Positions 36,720 through 45,965 are shown, counted from the first letter of the stretch. The stretch is DNA of 64,000 bases from Cohnella hashimotonis (GCF_030014955.1 NZ_JAGRPV010000001.1:3906001-3970000); one strand, 5' to 3'. Numbers and translations are program-made. Notes: generated by a model not told the origin, from the letters alone.

Positions 36720-37112
36720 TCACTTGACCCGAACGGTGAGCGCCTCTTCCTGTTCGACGCCGGCTTCGTCCTTGAAGGCCACGCCTTCGACCTTGACGTT
36801 CACTTCGACGACGCGCAGTCCGGTCATATTCTCGACGGCTTCACGTACGTTCTCTTGAAGGCGTCGTCCGACCTCCTGGATCGGACTGCCGTACAGCACG
36901 ACGATGCGCAGATCGATGGCGGCCTCGAGCTGGCCGACTTCGACGGATACGCCCTTCTGCGCGTTTTTGCCGCTCAGACGCTTGGCCAAGCCTTCTGACA
37001 TGCCGCCGGACATTGCAGCGACGCCGGGCGTCTCCAGCGCGGCCAGGCCGGCGATCGTCGCGACGACGTCATCGGAGATTCGTATGAGGCCTTCCTGCAG
37101 TTGTTCGCTCAT
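36720..37112 (-). CDS. Asp23/Gls24 family envelope stress protein
   Basis: 130 residues, full-length for the family. Motifs: GLIRISDDVVATIAGLAALE at the N-terminus, then VEVGQLEAAIDLRIVVLYGS, and a final beta strand VEVNVKVEGVAF. Members are small alpha/beta proteins anchored at the membrane by partners; Staphylococcus Asp23 is linked to cell-envelope stress. No partner gene is adjacent. The ribosome site (GGGAGCG) is rather far from the ATG. Confidence 0.9.
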   Translation of the reverse strand: MSEQLQEGLIRISDDVVATIAGLAALETPGVAAMSGGMSEGLAKRLSGKNAQKGVSVEVGQLEAAIDLRIVVLYGSPIQEVGRRLQENVREAVENMTGLRVVEVNVKVEGVAFKDEAGVEQEEALTVRVK

Positions 37113-37146
37113 CCGCGGACCACGCTCCCGTTAAGATATTGACTAC

Positions 37147-37175
37147 ATTGTAATGGAAGATGAGAGCGCGCGCAA
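37147..37175 (-). promoter_or_regulatory. Candidate promoter of the Asp23 gene
   Basis: Minus strand TTGCGC (37170-37175), 17-base spacer, TACAAT (37147-37152), 35 bases before the ATG. Confidence 0.55.
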
Positions 37176-37186
37176 CCAATTGGGTA

Positions 37187-37216
37187 TTGTACAAGTAGGG
37201 CCGCATTGGATATATT
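37187..37216 (+). promoter_or_regulatory. Candidate promoter of the Ca2+/H+ exchanger gene
   Basis: TTGTAC (37187-37192), 18-base spacer, TATATT (37211-37216), 49 bases before the TTG start. Confidence 0.5.
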
Positions 37217-37264
37217 AAGAAATGCCGGTTAGATACATAATTTTCCGACTCGAGGTGTTCCAGG

Positions 37265-38323
37265 TTGAAAAAGCTGTTTTTCCCGCTCTTGGCCGTCTTT
37301 TTCGTGCTGAGCGCCATCGCGCATTATGCGCACATGAATACCGTGTTCCAGTTCGTCGTGTCGGCGATCGCGGTCGTATTCGTAGCCGGCTTTCTCGGCA
37401 AGTCGACTGAAGCCGTCTCCCATTATGCGGGACAGCGCCTAGGCGGATTCCTTAACGCGACGTTCGGCAACGCGGCGGAGCTCATCATCGCCATCTTCCT
37501 CGTCAAGGAAGGCCTGTTCGAAATGGTGAAGGCGAGCCTCACCGGCTCTATCATCGGCAACCTGCTGCTTGTTCTGGGCGCCAGCGCGTTCGCGGGCGGA
37601 CTCAAGTTCAAGGAGCAAAAGTTCAACGTTCACTTGGCGGGGCAAAACGCATCGCTGATGCTGCTCGGCGTGATCGCGCTGTTCGTCCCGGCGATCTTCG
37701 TCAAAACCGAACATATCGGCAGCACCGACGCGTTCCGAATGAGCGAGATCGTCTCCGGCCTGCTCATCGTTGCCTACGTCGGCTGGCTGATCTATTCGAT
37801 GATCACCCACAAAAGCTTCCTGGAGGACCATGCGGATACGCAAGCCGCCCATGGAGAGGTGCCTACTTGGTCCAAGGGCCGCTCCATCCTGTTCCTGGTC
37901 GTCGCGACCGTCATGGTCGCCTTCGTCAGCGAATGGCTGGTCGGCACGCTCCACACGTTCACCGCCGATTACGGCATGTCCGAGCTGTTCGTAGGCGCGT
38001 TCATCGTGGCCATCATCGGCAACGCGGCGGAACACAGCGCGGCGATCATGCTCGCCATGAAAAACAAAATGGGCGCCGCAGTCGAGATCGCGGTAGGCAG
38101 CAGCCTGCAGATCGCCTTGTTCGTGGCCCCTGTCCTCGTCTTCGTCAGCCTGCTGTTCACGGAGCAGATGGACCTGATCTTCACCACCGTCGAGATCGCG
38201 GCGATCGCCGTGGCGGCGCTGATTACGACCTCGGTATCGCGCGACGGCTCCACGACCTGGTACGAAGGCAAGCTGCTGCTCCTTGTCTATATCATGCTCG
38301 GCGTCGCGTTTTACTTTATCTAA
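37265..38323 (+). CDS. CaCA-family calcium/proton exchanger (Cax type)
   Basis: 352 residues from a TTG (CGAGGTG upstream). About eleven membrane segments. The two inverted alpha repeats are clear: [20 protein letters not shown] in the first half and [19 protein letters not shown] in the second, each with the Glu that binds Ca2+. A short acidic/His loop (residues about 195-210) separates the halves. It exports Ca2+ in exchange for protons, like Bacillus YfkE/ChaA. It is a single-gene unit with its own promoter and terminator. Confidence 0.92.
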   Translation: MKKLFFPLLAVFFVLSAIAHYAHMNTVFQFVVSAIAVVFVAGFLGKSTEAVSHYAGQRLGGFLNATFGNAAELIIAIFLVKEGLFEMVKASLTGSIIGNLLLVLGASAFAGGLKFKEQKFNVHLAGQNASLMLLGVIALFVPAIFVKTEHIGSTDAFRMSEIVSGLLIVAYVGWLIYSMITHKSFLEDHADTQAAHGEVPTWSKGRSILFLVVATVMVAFVSEWLVGTLHTFTADYGMSELFVGAFIVAIIGNAAEHSAAIMLAMKNKMGAAVEIAVGSSLQIALFVAPVLVFVSLLFTEQMDLIFTTVEIAAIAVAALITTSVSRDGSTTWYEGKLLLLVYIMLGVAFYFI

Positions 38324-38345
38324 GCACAATCTAAGCGCGCCCAAA

Positions 38346-38391
38346 GAAAGACCCTGTCTCTCGGCTGCAGGCTGAGAGACAGGGTCTTTTT
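38346..38391. terminator. Bidirectional terminator
   Basis: AGACCCTGTCTCTC pairs with GAGAGACAGGGTCT, followed by TTTTT on the plus strand. It lies between the convergent exchanger and ylaN genes. Confidence 0.88.
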
Positions 38392-38401
38392 GCGAGGACA
38401 A

Positions 38402-38701
38402 TCAGGCGTCGAGCTCGGCCTTCTGCGCCAACGCTTCGTATAACAGCGCCAGGTTGCGCTCCAATTGACTGATCAATTGCTTGCCTTCCGTTTCTTCTAC
38501 GAGTCCCGCTCGTACCGCAAAGTCGACCGCCCGAGAAAAGCCGTACATCTGGGTGTCCAGCACCTCTTCGTAAAGCGGGCATTTGCGGGTCGCCAGGTTC
38601 TCCATTTGGATGGCGATCAGTTTCTCGATCTTGCCGGCGTCGTCCTGCAGGAGGCGAAGCGCCTTCTCGTTCAGATTCAACATGACATCCGATGAAGCCA
38701 T
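38402..38701 (-). CDS. ylaN: YlaN family protein (DUF1507)
   Basis: 99 residues from the ATG at 38701, preferred over an upstream start because GGGGGAG precedes it. It matches YlaN almost throughout: LLQDDAGKIEKLIAIQMENL, CPLYEEVLDTQMYGFSRAVD, FAVRAGLVEETEGKQLISQL. YlaN is a small helical protein; in Staphylococcus aureus it binds Fe(II) and acts on Fur to relieve repression. The Cys in KCPLYEE is conserved. It lies about 1.7 kb from ftsW, which is its direct neighbour in B. subtilis. Confidence 0.93.
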   Translation of the reverse strand: MASSDVMLNLNEKALRLLQDDAGKIEKLIAIQMENLATRKCPLYEEVLDTQMYGFSRAVDFAVRAGLVEETEGKQLISQLERNLALLYEALAQKAELDA

Positions 38702-38861
38702 TCCCACTCCCCCTGTGCCAATCATGCCGATTCAATTTCAAACGGCAAAGCCGCCTTTTATACGCGATATAATTCTTCACTATCCATATTAGACGAAAAG
38801 CGGCCCAAGCACAAGGACAGGAAGGAGAAAGAAGGCGGCAATCCCAAGCGAAACGATCGCT

Positions 38862-39464
38862 TCAGCCGTTATTCCGCCGCAGCGAGTAGCGCCGGACGAG
38901 AAGGAGCAGACCGCCCATGCCGACGAGCAGCAAAAAAGCCGTTACCGCCTCGCGCTGCACGAAAAGCGCGCTCTCCCGCCAGTGCTCCCCGAGGAGCACG
39001 CCGATCAGCTCGAACGTACTCGTCCAGGCGAGCGCGCCCAGCGAGGCGTAGAACAGGAACGGACGGTACGGATGCTTGCCGAGACCGATAAACAAGGCGG
39101 TCATATGCCGAAGACCGGGCACGAAGTAACCGACCAGAACGAGAACCTGCCCCCACTTGGAAAAGCGCGCCTCGTGCCTCGCGAGCTTGTCCGGCGTCAG
39201 CCGCAGCAGCGGGCCGAGCTTTGTCAGCAGCGGCCTTCCCAGCCATCTGCCCAGCAGGTAGCTAAGCGACATGCCGGTTAAGCTTCCGCCGATGGCCGCC
39301 AGCATCGTGAAGCCGAGCTTCATATGCCCCTGCGTCATCAGGTAGCCCGCTGCCGTCAACAGCGCTTCATCCGGCACGGGGATACCGACCAGGCCGAGCG
39401 CCATCGCGAGAAACAATCCGACGTAACCGTATTCGAACACGAGCCCCAGCAGTGAATCGGTCAT
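38862..39464 (-). CDS. DedA family membrane protein
   Basis: 200 residues, full length. DedA (SNARE-associated/VTT) motifs are GLFLAMALGLVGIPVPDEALL near the N-terminus, then GMSLSYLLGRWLGRP and RFSKWGQVLVLVGYFVPGLR, which carry the Gly and Arg residues typical of the family. About four or five membrane or re-entrant segments. Some members flip undecaprenyl phosphate or phosphatidylethanolamine; which applies here cannot be told. Confidence 0.9.
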   Translation of the reverse strand: MTDSLLGLVFEYGYVGLFLAMALGLVGIPVPDEALLTAAGYLMTQGHMKLGFTMLAAIGGSLTGMSLSYLLGRWLGRPLLTKLGPLLRLTPDKLARHEARFSKWGQVLVLVGYFVPGLRHMTALFIGLGKHPYRPFLFYASLGALAWTSTFELIGVLLGEHWRESALFVQREAVTAFLLLVGMGGLLLLVRRYSLRRNNG

Positions 39465-39540
39465 GGAAAGTCTGCATCTCCTGGTGAGGGCAGCGCGCTG
39501 CCCGGATATGTATGCGAATTTGCGAAGGGTCTCTTGAAGA

Positions 39541-39566
39541 CAAACACCCCGTCCGCATGGACGGGG
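39541..39566 (-). terminator. Rho-independent terminator of the HPr-like gene
   Basis: Minus strand CCCCGTCC-ATGC-GGACGGGG then TGTTTGTCTT, 44 bases past the stop at 39610. Confidence 0.7.
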
Positions 39567-39609
39567 GAAGCCGATATGGGCTATGCCGGGTACGATCCGC
39601 CCGCAGGCG

Positions 39610-39849
39610 TCAGTCTACGATCGAGACGTTCAGGTTGTGCTTGGCGAACACTTCGCCCAGCTCCTTCTTCGCCTCGTCCGCATCGGGCCCGTGAACGTGC
39701 AGCTCATAAGCATGTCCGCCCACAAGTGTGGTGAAAAGGCCCAGAATGCTTTTAACGTCGATGTACTTGTTGTCGGCCTGAAGCACGATCGAAGAACGGA
39801 ACTTGTTCGCAGTTTGTGACAATTCCACGATTGCAGCGTTGTTAGTCAA
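39610..39849 (-). CDS. HPr-like protein lacking the active-site histidine
   Basis: 79 residues from a TTG at 39849 with GGAGGG before it. From residue 13 it follows HPr/Crh (QTANKFRSSIVLQADNKYID, VKSILGLFTTLV). The Ser of VKSILG matches regulatory Ser46. The segment that should hold the HARPA motif with His15 reads NNAAIVEL, and the first strand of HPr is missing, so it cannot be phosphorylated by enzyme I. That resembles Crh, which has Gln at this place and acts only as a CcpA cofactor after Ser46 phosphorylation. A Crh-like role is an inference. HPr kinase is not in the window. Confidence 0.75.
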   Translation of the reverse strand: MTNNAAIVELSQTANKFRSSIVLQADNKYIDVKSILGLFTTLVGGHAYELHVHGPDADEAKKELGEVFAKHNLNVSIVD

Positions 39850-39890
39850 GGCAATCCCTCCAAGAATTAGGGTTCACGATTTCATATCCC

Positions 39891-39920
39891 ATCATACTCT
39901 GTATCGCGGAACGGTGGCAA
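39891..39920 (-). promoter_or_regulatory. Promoter of the HPr-like gene
   Basis: Minus strand TTGCCA (39915-39920), 18-base spacer, TATGAT (39891-39896), 42 bases before the TTG start. Confidence 0.6.
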
Positions 39921-39932
39921 GGGGTAAACGCT

Positions 39933-41048
39933 TCATTTCAGATTGTCCGGATTTAATCCTTCCAGTTCGGGAAGGACAAACACGCCGTCCTTGCGGATCA
40001 AAACGTCGTCGAAGTAGATCTCGCCGCCGCCGTATTCGGGGCGCTGGATGAGGACGAGGTCCCAATGGATGGCCGAGCGGTTGCCGTTGTCGCAATCCTC
40101 GTAGGCTTGCCCCGGTGTGAAATGCAGGCTTCCGGCGATTTTCTCGTCGAAAAGCGTGTCTTTCATCGGGTGAAGGATGTACGGATTGAACCCGAGGCTG
40201 AATTCGCCGATATAGCGCGCGCCTTCGTCGGTGTCGAGCAGCGCGTTGATGCGCTCGTCGTCGTTTGCGGTCGCCTTGACGATTTTGCCGTTTTCGAACG
40301 TAAATGTGATGTTTTCATAAGCGAATCCGTTGTAGACGCTCGGCGTATTGTAAGCGATCGTGCCGTTGACCGAATCGCGCATCGGGCAAGAGTATACCTC
40401 GCCGTCCGGAATATTGCGGGCGCCCGAACATTTTTTAGCGCCGATGCCCCGGATCGAGAAGGATAGTTCGGTTCCCGGCCCTGTAATCCTCACCTTGTCC
40501 GTCTTTTTCATCAGCTCGTGGAGGGGATCCATCGCTTTGTCCATTTTGGCGTAATCGAGATTGCAGACGTCGAAGTAAAAGTCCTCGAACGCTTCGGTGG
40601 AGCGGCCCGACAGCTGCGCCATGGAGGCGTTCGGGTAGCGGAGCACGACCCACTTGGTATGCTTGACGCGCTGTTCCAGATGAATCGGGTGACGGTGTAC
40701 GCTGTCGTAGAGCGCCATTTTGTCCTTGGGCACGTCGGACAGCTCGTTCACGTTGTCTCCGGAACGGATGCCGATATAACCCTGCATGCGCTTCATCCGG
40801 TCCATCTCGTACGCGGCCCACGTCTCGACCATCTCGGGACGGGCATGTCGCAGCAGCTCCCGCGTGACGGAGCGGTCCTCGATCTCCACGTGCGGGTATC
40901 CGCCGCGCTTCGCGACCTCCTCGACGAGCGCCTTAAGCAGCTCCCGCTCCGGTCCGATCATCTCGATCAGCACATGCTCGCCGGGCTGCACGTTAACGGA
41001 ATATCCGGCCAGATTAGCCGCCAATTGTTGAATTCGCGCGTCGCGCAT
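39933..41048 (-). CDS. M29-family aminopeptidase (AmpS/PepS/AmpT type)
   Basis: 371 residues, normal for the cobalt/zinc-dependent M29 family. Seen: RIQQLAANLAGYSVNVQPGE at the start, YPNASMAQLSGRSTEAFEDF, NIPDGEVYSCPMRDSVNG (the metal-ligand Glu region), GARYIGEFSLGFNPY, and the C-terminal NRSAIHWDLVLIQRP with His and Asp ligands. These enzymes release N-terminal amino acids in the cytoplasm. It is a single-gene unit upstream of the HPr-like gene. Confidence 0.93.
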   Translation of the reverse strand: MRDARIQQLAANLAGYSVNVQPGEHVLIEMIGPERELLKALVEEVAKRGGYPHVEIEDRSVTRELLRHARPEMVETWAAYEMDRMKRMQGYIGIRSGDNVNELSDVPKDKMALYDSVHRHPIHLEQRVKHTKWVVLRYPNASMAQLSGRSTEAFEDFYFDVCNLDYAKMDKAMDPLHELMKKTDKVRITGPGTELSFSIRGIGAKKCSGARNIPDGEVYSCPMRDSVNGTIAYNTPSVYNGFAYENITFTFENGKIVKATANDDERINALLDTDEGARYIGEFSLGFNPYILHPMKDTLFDEKIAGSLHFTPGQAYEDCDNGNRSAIHWDLVLIQRPEYGGGEIYFDDVLIRKDGVFVLPELEGLNPDNLK

Positions 41049-41131
41049 CGATATGACCTCCGATTGTCTATAGTCTTAAGCGTGCTAACATTGTACCACC
41101 GCGGACCTCACATTCAAAAATCCGTGCAAGA

Positions 41132-41171
41132 CAAAAAGGACAAGCGATGGAGTCCCCTCCGACTTGTCCTT
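41132..41171 (-). terminator. Rho-independent terminator of the diguanylate cyclase gene
   Basis: Minus strand AAGGACAAG pairs with CTTGTCCTT, then TTTTG. It lies 21 bases past the stop at 41192. Confidence 0.8.
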
Positions 41172-41191
41172 GGGCGTGCCGCCGGTTGCGG

Positions 41192-43174
41192 TCAGCCGAC
41201 CGTCACGCAGTTGCGTCCCTGGTGCTTGGCTTCGTACAGCGCCATATCCGCGCGGTAGAACAGCGATTCGACGCTGATCCGCTCGTCGCCTGCAGACCAC
41301 TCCGATACGCCGCACGACACCGTCACCTTGGGCGCGGTCTCCTCCTCTACGCGGCTGCGGATACGCTCGGCAACCTTGAGCGTCTGATCGAGACTGAGCT
41401 GCGGCAAATAGATAGCGAGCTCCTCGCCGCCCCAACGCGCGGCAATATCGCTCTCCCGAATCGCGCTGCGGATGATGGAGCTGACCTGGATCAGGATCGC
41501 GTCGCCCACCTGATGGCCATACGTATCGTTGATTTTCTTGAAATGGTCGATATCGACGACGATCAGCGAACCCGAAGCGTCCTTCTCCTGCTTGCGCTGA
41601 ATCCGTTCGTTCAAGTAGTGACGCGCATACAGCCCTGTCAGATTGTCCGTGATGACCATTCGCCGCACTTCGGCGTGCAGCGATGAATTCGACACCGCGA
41701 GCCCGATATGCGCGGACAGCACCTGCAGCAGCTTATAGTTCTCGTAGGAAAAATGGTTCGGTTGACGATGCGTGACCATGATGGCGCCGATTACTTCGCC
41801 GTTGAGCAGCAGCGGAGAGGCGATCAGCGAGCGCGAGCGCGTCGATTCGAGCAGCCTGGATCTGACCGGCGTCGCCGAGTGGTAATCCGACAGAATAATC
41901 GGCTCCTTGGTCGCAAGCATGACGCCGCAAAAGCCGTAATCGATCGAGAAAACGTCATTGTTGAGCTCAGGTACGTTGGACGAGATGACGCTGAAGTGAT
42001 TCAGCTGCATATCGAGCTGCATGATGAAGCAAAAGTCCGCGTTAAAAATCGACATCAGCTCGGACGTCGCGAACTGAATCGTATCCGACAGCCGCAGACT
42101 GCTGTTGAGGCGCTGCGTCAGCTCGTTGATCAGGCGCAGCTCGCCGATCAGCACGTTCGCCTGCTCGTGCATTCGCGCCTTCTCGAAGGCGGTGCCCGCA
42201 CCGCTCGTCAGCGTCGAGACGAAGCGCATGTCGAGATCGTCGAACGGCTCGGCCGACAGGTCGAGCCGGAGCACGCCATACACGCCCTGCTTGCCCGCCA
42301 GCGGAAACGCGATCCGGCGAAACTCGCCGATGCCGTCCTCGCGCCGCTCGCCGTCCATAAACGCTCTCCAGCAGAGATCCATGTCCTGGTGGTGAAAGGC
42401 AAGCGGCTGCACGCGCTCGTTGATGCTGCTGTAATCCTGGGACAAAAAGAGGTTCGTCCTGCATGTCGGATACATCTGCTCGAGACTGCTGAACACTTCG
42501 GCCAGCACGTTCTCCACGTCGATATGGTCGTTCATCCGTCGCATAATCTCCAGCAGCCGGTCCTTGCGCCGGTCTTCCCGTCTGGCGCGATTGGACGCGT
42601 GCAGCTGGCCTTCGACGAACAGATGCTCGAAACGGCGGTACAGGCAGCTCTTGAAATGCAGGGCCGCGGCCTGCAGGAGCTTGAGCTCGCCGGCGCCCGC
42701 CGCGCCGGCGGGCGCCGAGCAAACGATCGCGGCGCAGACGAACCCGGTGGATCGGCTGAATATCGGGACGGCCAGCGTATCGCGGCTCCTCAGCGCAGAA
42801 TGCTCGTGCTCTTCGGCGCGCAAGAGAGCGGGCCTGCACGATTCGAGCGCCATGCCCGTCGCGGTCGGTCCCGCCGCCTCCCGGCGCCACGAGACCGGCA
42901 GCCCGACATTCGCGGATGCGCCGGTGACGGCGACTTCGGTATAATCGGGGTGAACGAGGGCGATCGGCCAGCCGGACAGCCATGGAAAGCCCTCGCTCTG
43001 TTCGACCCAATCGCCGAAGCTTTTTTGCAACAGCTCATGTATATAAGGAAGATCGGCTTCCGTTAGATCCTGTCCCGCTATCCAAGACGGCAAGTCATCC
43101 GTAGCGCGCTTGAGCTCGACTGCCGCGCGATGATGATGTCGAACCGAGTCTAAATTTTCCCTTGGTTGAACCAT
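41192..43174 (-). CDS. GAF-domain diguanylate cyclase (GGDEF)
   Basis: 660 residues, soluble. Three GAF-like sensory domains in a row: about 60-190, 215-345 and 360-505 (last with FATSELMSIFNADFCFIMQL and YGFCGVMLATKEPII). The GGDEF domain is residues 505-660: TDNLTGLYARHYLNERI, VVDIDHFKKINDTYGHQVGD and the active-site loop RWGGEELAIYL. An RxxD inhibitory site (RESD) sits five residues before GGEEL, so c-di-GMP feedback is likely. It would make c-di-GMP in response to intracellular ligands. No EAL domain is present. GAGGGAGGG precedes the ATG. Confidence 0.92.
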   Translation of the reverse strand: MVQPRENLDSVRHHHRAAVELKRATDDLPSWIAGQDLTEADLPYIHELLQKSFGDWVEQSEGFPWLSGWPIALVHPDYTEVAVTGASANVGLPVSWRREAAGPTATGMALESCRPALLRAEEHEHSALRSRDTLAVPIFSRSTGFVCAAIVCSAPAGAAGAGELKLLQAAALHFKSCLYRRFEHLFVEGQLHASNRARREDRRKDRLLEIMRRMNDHIDVENVLAEVFSSLEQMYPTCRTNLFLSQDYSSINERVQPLAFHHQDMDLCWRAFMDGERREDGIGEFRRIAFPLAGKQGVYGVLRLDLSAEPFDDLDMRFVSTLTSGAGTAFEKARMHEQANVLIGELRLINELTQRLNSSLRLSDTIQFATSELMSIFNADFCFIMQLDMQLNHFSVISSNVPELNNDVFSIDYGFCGVMLATKEPIILSDYHSATPVRSRLLESTRSRSLIASPLLLNGEVIGAIMVTHRQPNHFSYENYKLLQVLSAHIGLAVSNSSLHAEVRRMVITDNLTGLYARHYLNERIQRKQEKDASGSLIVVDIDHFKKINDTYGHQVGDAILIQVSSIIRSAIRESDIAARWGGEELAIYLPQLSLDQTLKVAERIRSRVEEETAPKVTVSCGVSEWSAGDERISVESLFYRADMALYEAKHQGRNCVTVG

Positions 43175-43550
43175 CCCGGACCCTCCCTCGCCGCGCTTCT
43201 ATATTAACTATACAATGGACTCATGATTTTTGCACTAGAAAGCGAGCAAATATCGGGACTTGCGTCTTGCGTCTCTACACTTATATAACTCGCTTGTTTT
43301 CCGAGAAAAGCAAGCACCATTTAAGTTGTCCAGCTGTAAGCGTGACGACCTTGACATTCGCCTTGTTTTTCTTATAATATTTATAGTTGAACATTGGGCT
43401 CTTTGTTTGTGTCACCCTCACGAACGGTTCCCTCGGCGGGCAGCGGCTGAACTTCTTGCCGGGAAGAAGATTTTCTTCTTTATGGAATGCGTTCGGCGCA
43501 ACGACAACCCATTTTCAAAAATTCCCTTTTGAAAAAGGAGTCACACATTC
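43175..43550 (+). promoter_or_regulatory. Gap with rpsD promoter and structured leader
   Basis: No gene is seen in this 376-base gap. It holds the rpsD promoter (43351-43378) and a leader of about 165 bases. The leader has two mutually exclusive stems: CTTCTT/AAGAAG (43452-43457 with 43464-43469) and AAGAAGA/TCTTCTT (43464-43470 with 43474-43480). A U-rich tract overlaps the second. S4 represses its own mRNA through a leader in Firmicutes; that this leader is one is an inference. AAAAAGGAG precedes the start codon. Confidence 0.5.
43351..43378 (+). promoter_or_regulatory. Strong SigA promoter of rpsD
   Basis: TTGACA (43351-43356), 16-base spacer, TATAAT (43373-43378): both boxes perfect. Confidence 0.85.
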
Positions 43551-44150
43551 ATGTCCAGATATACCGGTCCTAAATTTAAACTGAGCCGCCGCCTCGGCAT
43601 TTCCCTGAGCGGTACCGGCAAAGACCTCAAGCGCGCGTTCCCTCCGGGGCAGCACGGCGCGAACCAACGCCGCAAGATCAGCGGCTACGGCCAGCAATTG
43701 CTCGAAAAGCAAAAGCTGCGCCACATGTACGGCCTGAACGAAAAGCAATTCCGCAACCTGTTCGATCGCGCTTCCAAGCTGAAGGGCAAATCGGGCGAAA
43801 ACTTCATGTTCCTGCTTGAGAGCCGTCTGGACAACCTGGTATACCGCCTCGGCTGGTCCAACTCCCGCGCAGGCGCGCGCCAACTCGTGTCGCACGGTCA
43901 CGTCACCGTTAACGGCAAGAAGGTCGACATCGCTTCGTACACGGTACAAGTCGGCGACCTCATCGGTCTTCGCGAGCGCAGCCGCGGCCTGAAGGCGATC
44001 AAGGAAGCTTCGGATTCCCGTCATCACATCGCCGGCTACCTGGACTTTAACCAAGCCGCTATGGAAGGCAAGTACGTTCGCCTGCCTAGCCGCGAAGAGC
44101 TGTCCCAAGACATCGACGAACAACAAATCGTCGAATTCTACAGCCGCTAA
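43551..44150 (+). CDS. rpsD: 30S ribosomal protein S4
   Basis: 199 residues, normal length. It begins [20 protein letters not shown]. The S4 RNA-binding domain is about residues 90-150 ([40 protein letters not shown]). No zinc-binding cysteines are present, so it is the Cys-free form. S4 starts assembly of the 30S body by binding 16S rRNA and usually represses its own mRNA. It stands alone, as in Bacillus, with a strong promoter, long leader and strong terminator. Confidence 0.98.
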   Translation: MSRYTGPKFKLSRRLGISLSGTGKDLKRAFPPGQHGANQRRKISGYGQQLLEKQKLRHMYGLNEKQFRNLFDRASKLKGKSGENFMFLLESRLDNLVYRLGWSNSRAGARQLVSHGHVTVNGKKVDIASYTVQVGDLIGLRERSRGLKAIKEASDSRHHIAGYLDFNQAAMEGKYVRLPSREELSQDIDEQQIVEFYSR

Positions 44151-44171
44151 TCGTATTGCTATCGCAAGTAT

Positions 44172-44200
44172 GCGCTCCGGCCCAGCCGGAGCGTTTTTTT
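44172..44200 (+). terminator. Rho-independent terminator of rpsD
   Basis: CGCTCCGGC-CCA-GCCGGAGCG followed by seven T residues, 22 bases past the stop. Confidence 0.93.
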
Positions 44201-44311
44201 ATTGGCGTCCGGCCTGCGCCGCATTTAAGCCCATGGCATGCAGAAGCGAAATGACGCACTGACGAAAGCGCATAAGAGCCTATCGTTTGGATTGGAGCTG
44301 CAGTCGCAACA

Positions 44312-44337
44312 AACCCGTCCGCCGAAGCGGACGGGTT
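44312..44337 (-). terminator. Hairpin after floT
   Basis: An 11-bp perfect stem (AACCCGTCCGC/GCGGACGGGTT) with a TTCG loop on the minus strand, followed by only a short T stretch, 45 bases past the floT stop. Confidence 0.65.
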
Positions 44338-44381
44338 GACTTATGTTCGATGATGAGAACAGGAAAGTTCGATTGGCCGGA

Positions 44382-45926
44382 CTAACCGTTCGTGCCCTGC
44401 GTTCCGTCCCCCTGCTGCGACAGCGCGACCGGCGCGGTTGCTGGCGTCGCTGCTGGCGTCAGCGCATGTTTGCCCGGCTGGGTCAGCCGCTGTACGAGCT
44501 GTCCGATATCGATACCGGATACGCTTTTGAGCATTTCCGGCGCGGTCGCCATAAGCGAAGTCACGTAATTGCTGACGCGCGCCGCCCCTTCGCCGTGCCC
44601 CGTGTCGACGACGGTAAGCTTGTCGATCGACGAGATCGGCTCCGCCACCTTTCCTGCGAGCTCCGGCAGCATCTTCACGATAATGTCGAGGACGGCCGCC
44701 TCGCCGAACTTCTCGAACGCCTGCGCGAGCTTTTCCTTCGCTTCCGCTTCGGCCAGACCGCGCAGCCGCACGACTTCCGCATCGGCCGTACCTTTCGCCC
44801 GCGCCGCTTCGGCCTCCGCCAAGCCGTTCAACCGCTTTTGCTCGGCATTTGCCTTGGCCTCCGCCTCGATGCGGTACTTGTGGGCGTCCGCTTCGTTGAT
44901 CTGCCTCGCCTTATCCGCTTCGGCCGCCTGAACGACCGCATAACGGTCGGCGTCGGCTTTTTTCTTGACCTCGGCGTCGTACTGCTTTTCCCGGCGCAGT
45001 ATCTCCTTGCCCTCCAGGTCGATCTCCCGCTCCTTGCGCACGATCTCGACCTGCATCTGCTCCTCGACGACGCTTTGCTTCGAACGCGCCTCTTGAATGG
45101 AATAGGCTTGGTCGGCTTCGGCCTTCGCCACGTCCGATTCCTTCTTAAACGAAGCGACCTTCAGCTCCTTTTCCTTCGTCGCTTCGGCGACGTTCGTGTC
45201 GCGCAGCAGCTCCGCCTTCTGGCCCTGCTCCTCCGCGGCGGCCTTCTGAATCCGCGAGTCCCGGATCGCTTCGGCTTCGGCAATATCTGCATCCCGCTTG
45301 ACGGCCGCGATCCGCGGCTTGCCGAGCGCTTCGAGATAACCGTGCTTGTCTCGGACATCCTTGATGGTGAACGAGACGATCTGCAGGCCCATCTTCTTCA
45401 GGTCGCGCGCCGCTTGTCCCTGAACCTCCTGCGCAAAGCGCTCGCGGTTCCGGTACACCTCTTCTACGGTCATCGTACCGAGGATGGCGCGCAGATGGCC
45501 TTCGAGCACCTCTTGCGCTTCGCTGCGCAGCGCTTCCGTCGGCTTGCCCATGAATTGCTCGGCAGCCGTCGCCACGTCCTCCACCGCGCCTCCGATCTTA
45601 ATGATCGCTACCGCGTCGGTCAGCACCGGCACGCCTTGCTCCGTGTAAACTTCGGGCGTGCTCACGTCGAGCTTGTGGGACAGCAGCGACAGAAACTGGG
45701 CTTGCTGGAATATCGGCAATATAAAAGCGCCTCCGCCTCGCACGATCTTGATCCGGCGGCCCGATTCGTCCACGGATACGTTTTTACTGCCGAGAAAAGA
45801 GCCGGTCACGATCATGGCGAGGTCCGGCGCCACTGTCTTGTACCGCGCCCAAAACGCGAGTCCGAGCACAAGCAGCACGGCGACAACGATGATCGGGATA
45901 TAAAGCGCTTCATCGATCGATTGCAT
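44382..45926 (-). CDS. floT: Flotillin (FloT/YuaG type)
   Basis: 514 residues from the ATG at 45926 (an ATG two codons upstream directly abuts the GAGGAG and is too close). One N-terminal membrane segment (about residues 8-27) is followed by the SPFH/PHB domain (about 30-200: PDLAMIVTGSFLG, VRGGGAFILPIFQQA). A long coiled coil rich in Ala, Glu and Lys covers about 210-420, with EAEA-type repeats. The tail is Ala/Pro/Gln-rich. Flotillins scaffold membrane microdomains. The yuaF-like gene lies 40 bases upstream, as in B. subtilis yuaFGI. Confidence 0.93.
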   Translation of the reverse strand: MQSIDEALYIPIIVVAVLLVLGLAFWARYKTVAPDLAMIVTGSFLGSKNVSVDESGRRIKIVRGGGAFILPIFQQAQFLSLLSHKLDVSTPEVYTEQGVPVLTDAVAIIKIGGAVEDVATAAEQFMGKPTEALRSEAQEVLEGHLRAILGTMTVEEVYRNRERFAQEVQGQAARDLKKMGLQIVSFTIKDVRDKHGYLEALGKPRIAAVKRDADIAEAEAIRDSRIQKAAAEEQGQKAELLRDTNVAEATKEKELKVASFKKESDVAKAEADQAYSIQEARSKQSVVEEQMQVEIVRKEREIDLEGKEILRREKQYDAEVKKKADADRYAVVQAAEADKARQINEADAHKYRIEAEAKANAEQKRLNGLAEAEAARAKGTADAEVVRLRGLAEAEAKEKLAQAFEKFGEAAVLDIIVKMLPELAGKVAEPISSIDKLTVVDTGHGEGAARVSNYVTSLMATAPEMLKSVSGIDIGQLVQRLTQPGKHALTPAATPATAPVALSQQGDGTQGTNG

Positions 45927-45965
45927 TTGCATTCTCCTCTACATCAATAAGTAGGATTCCCCTTG

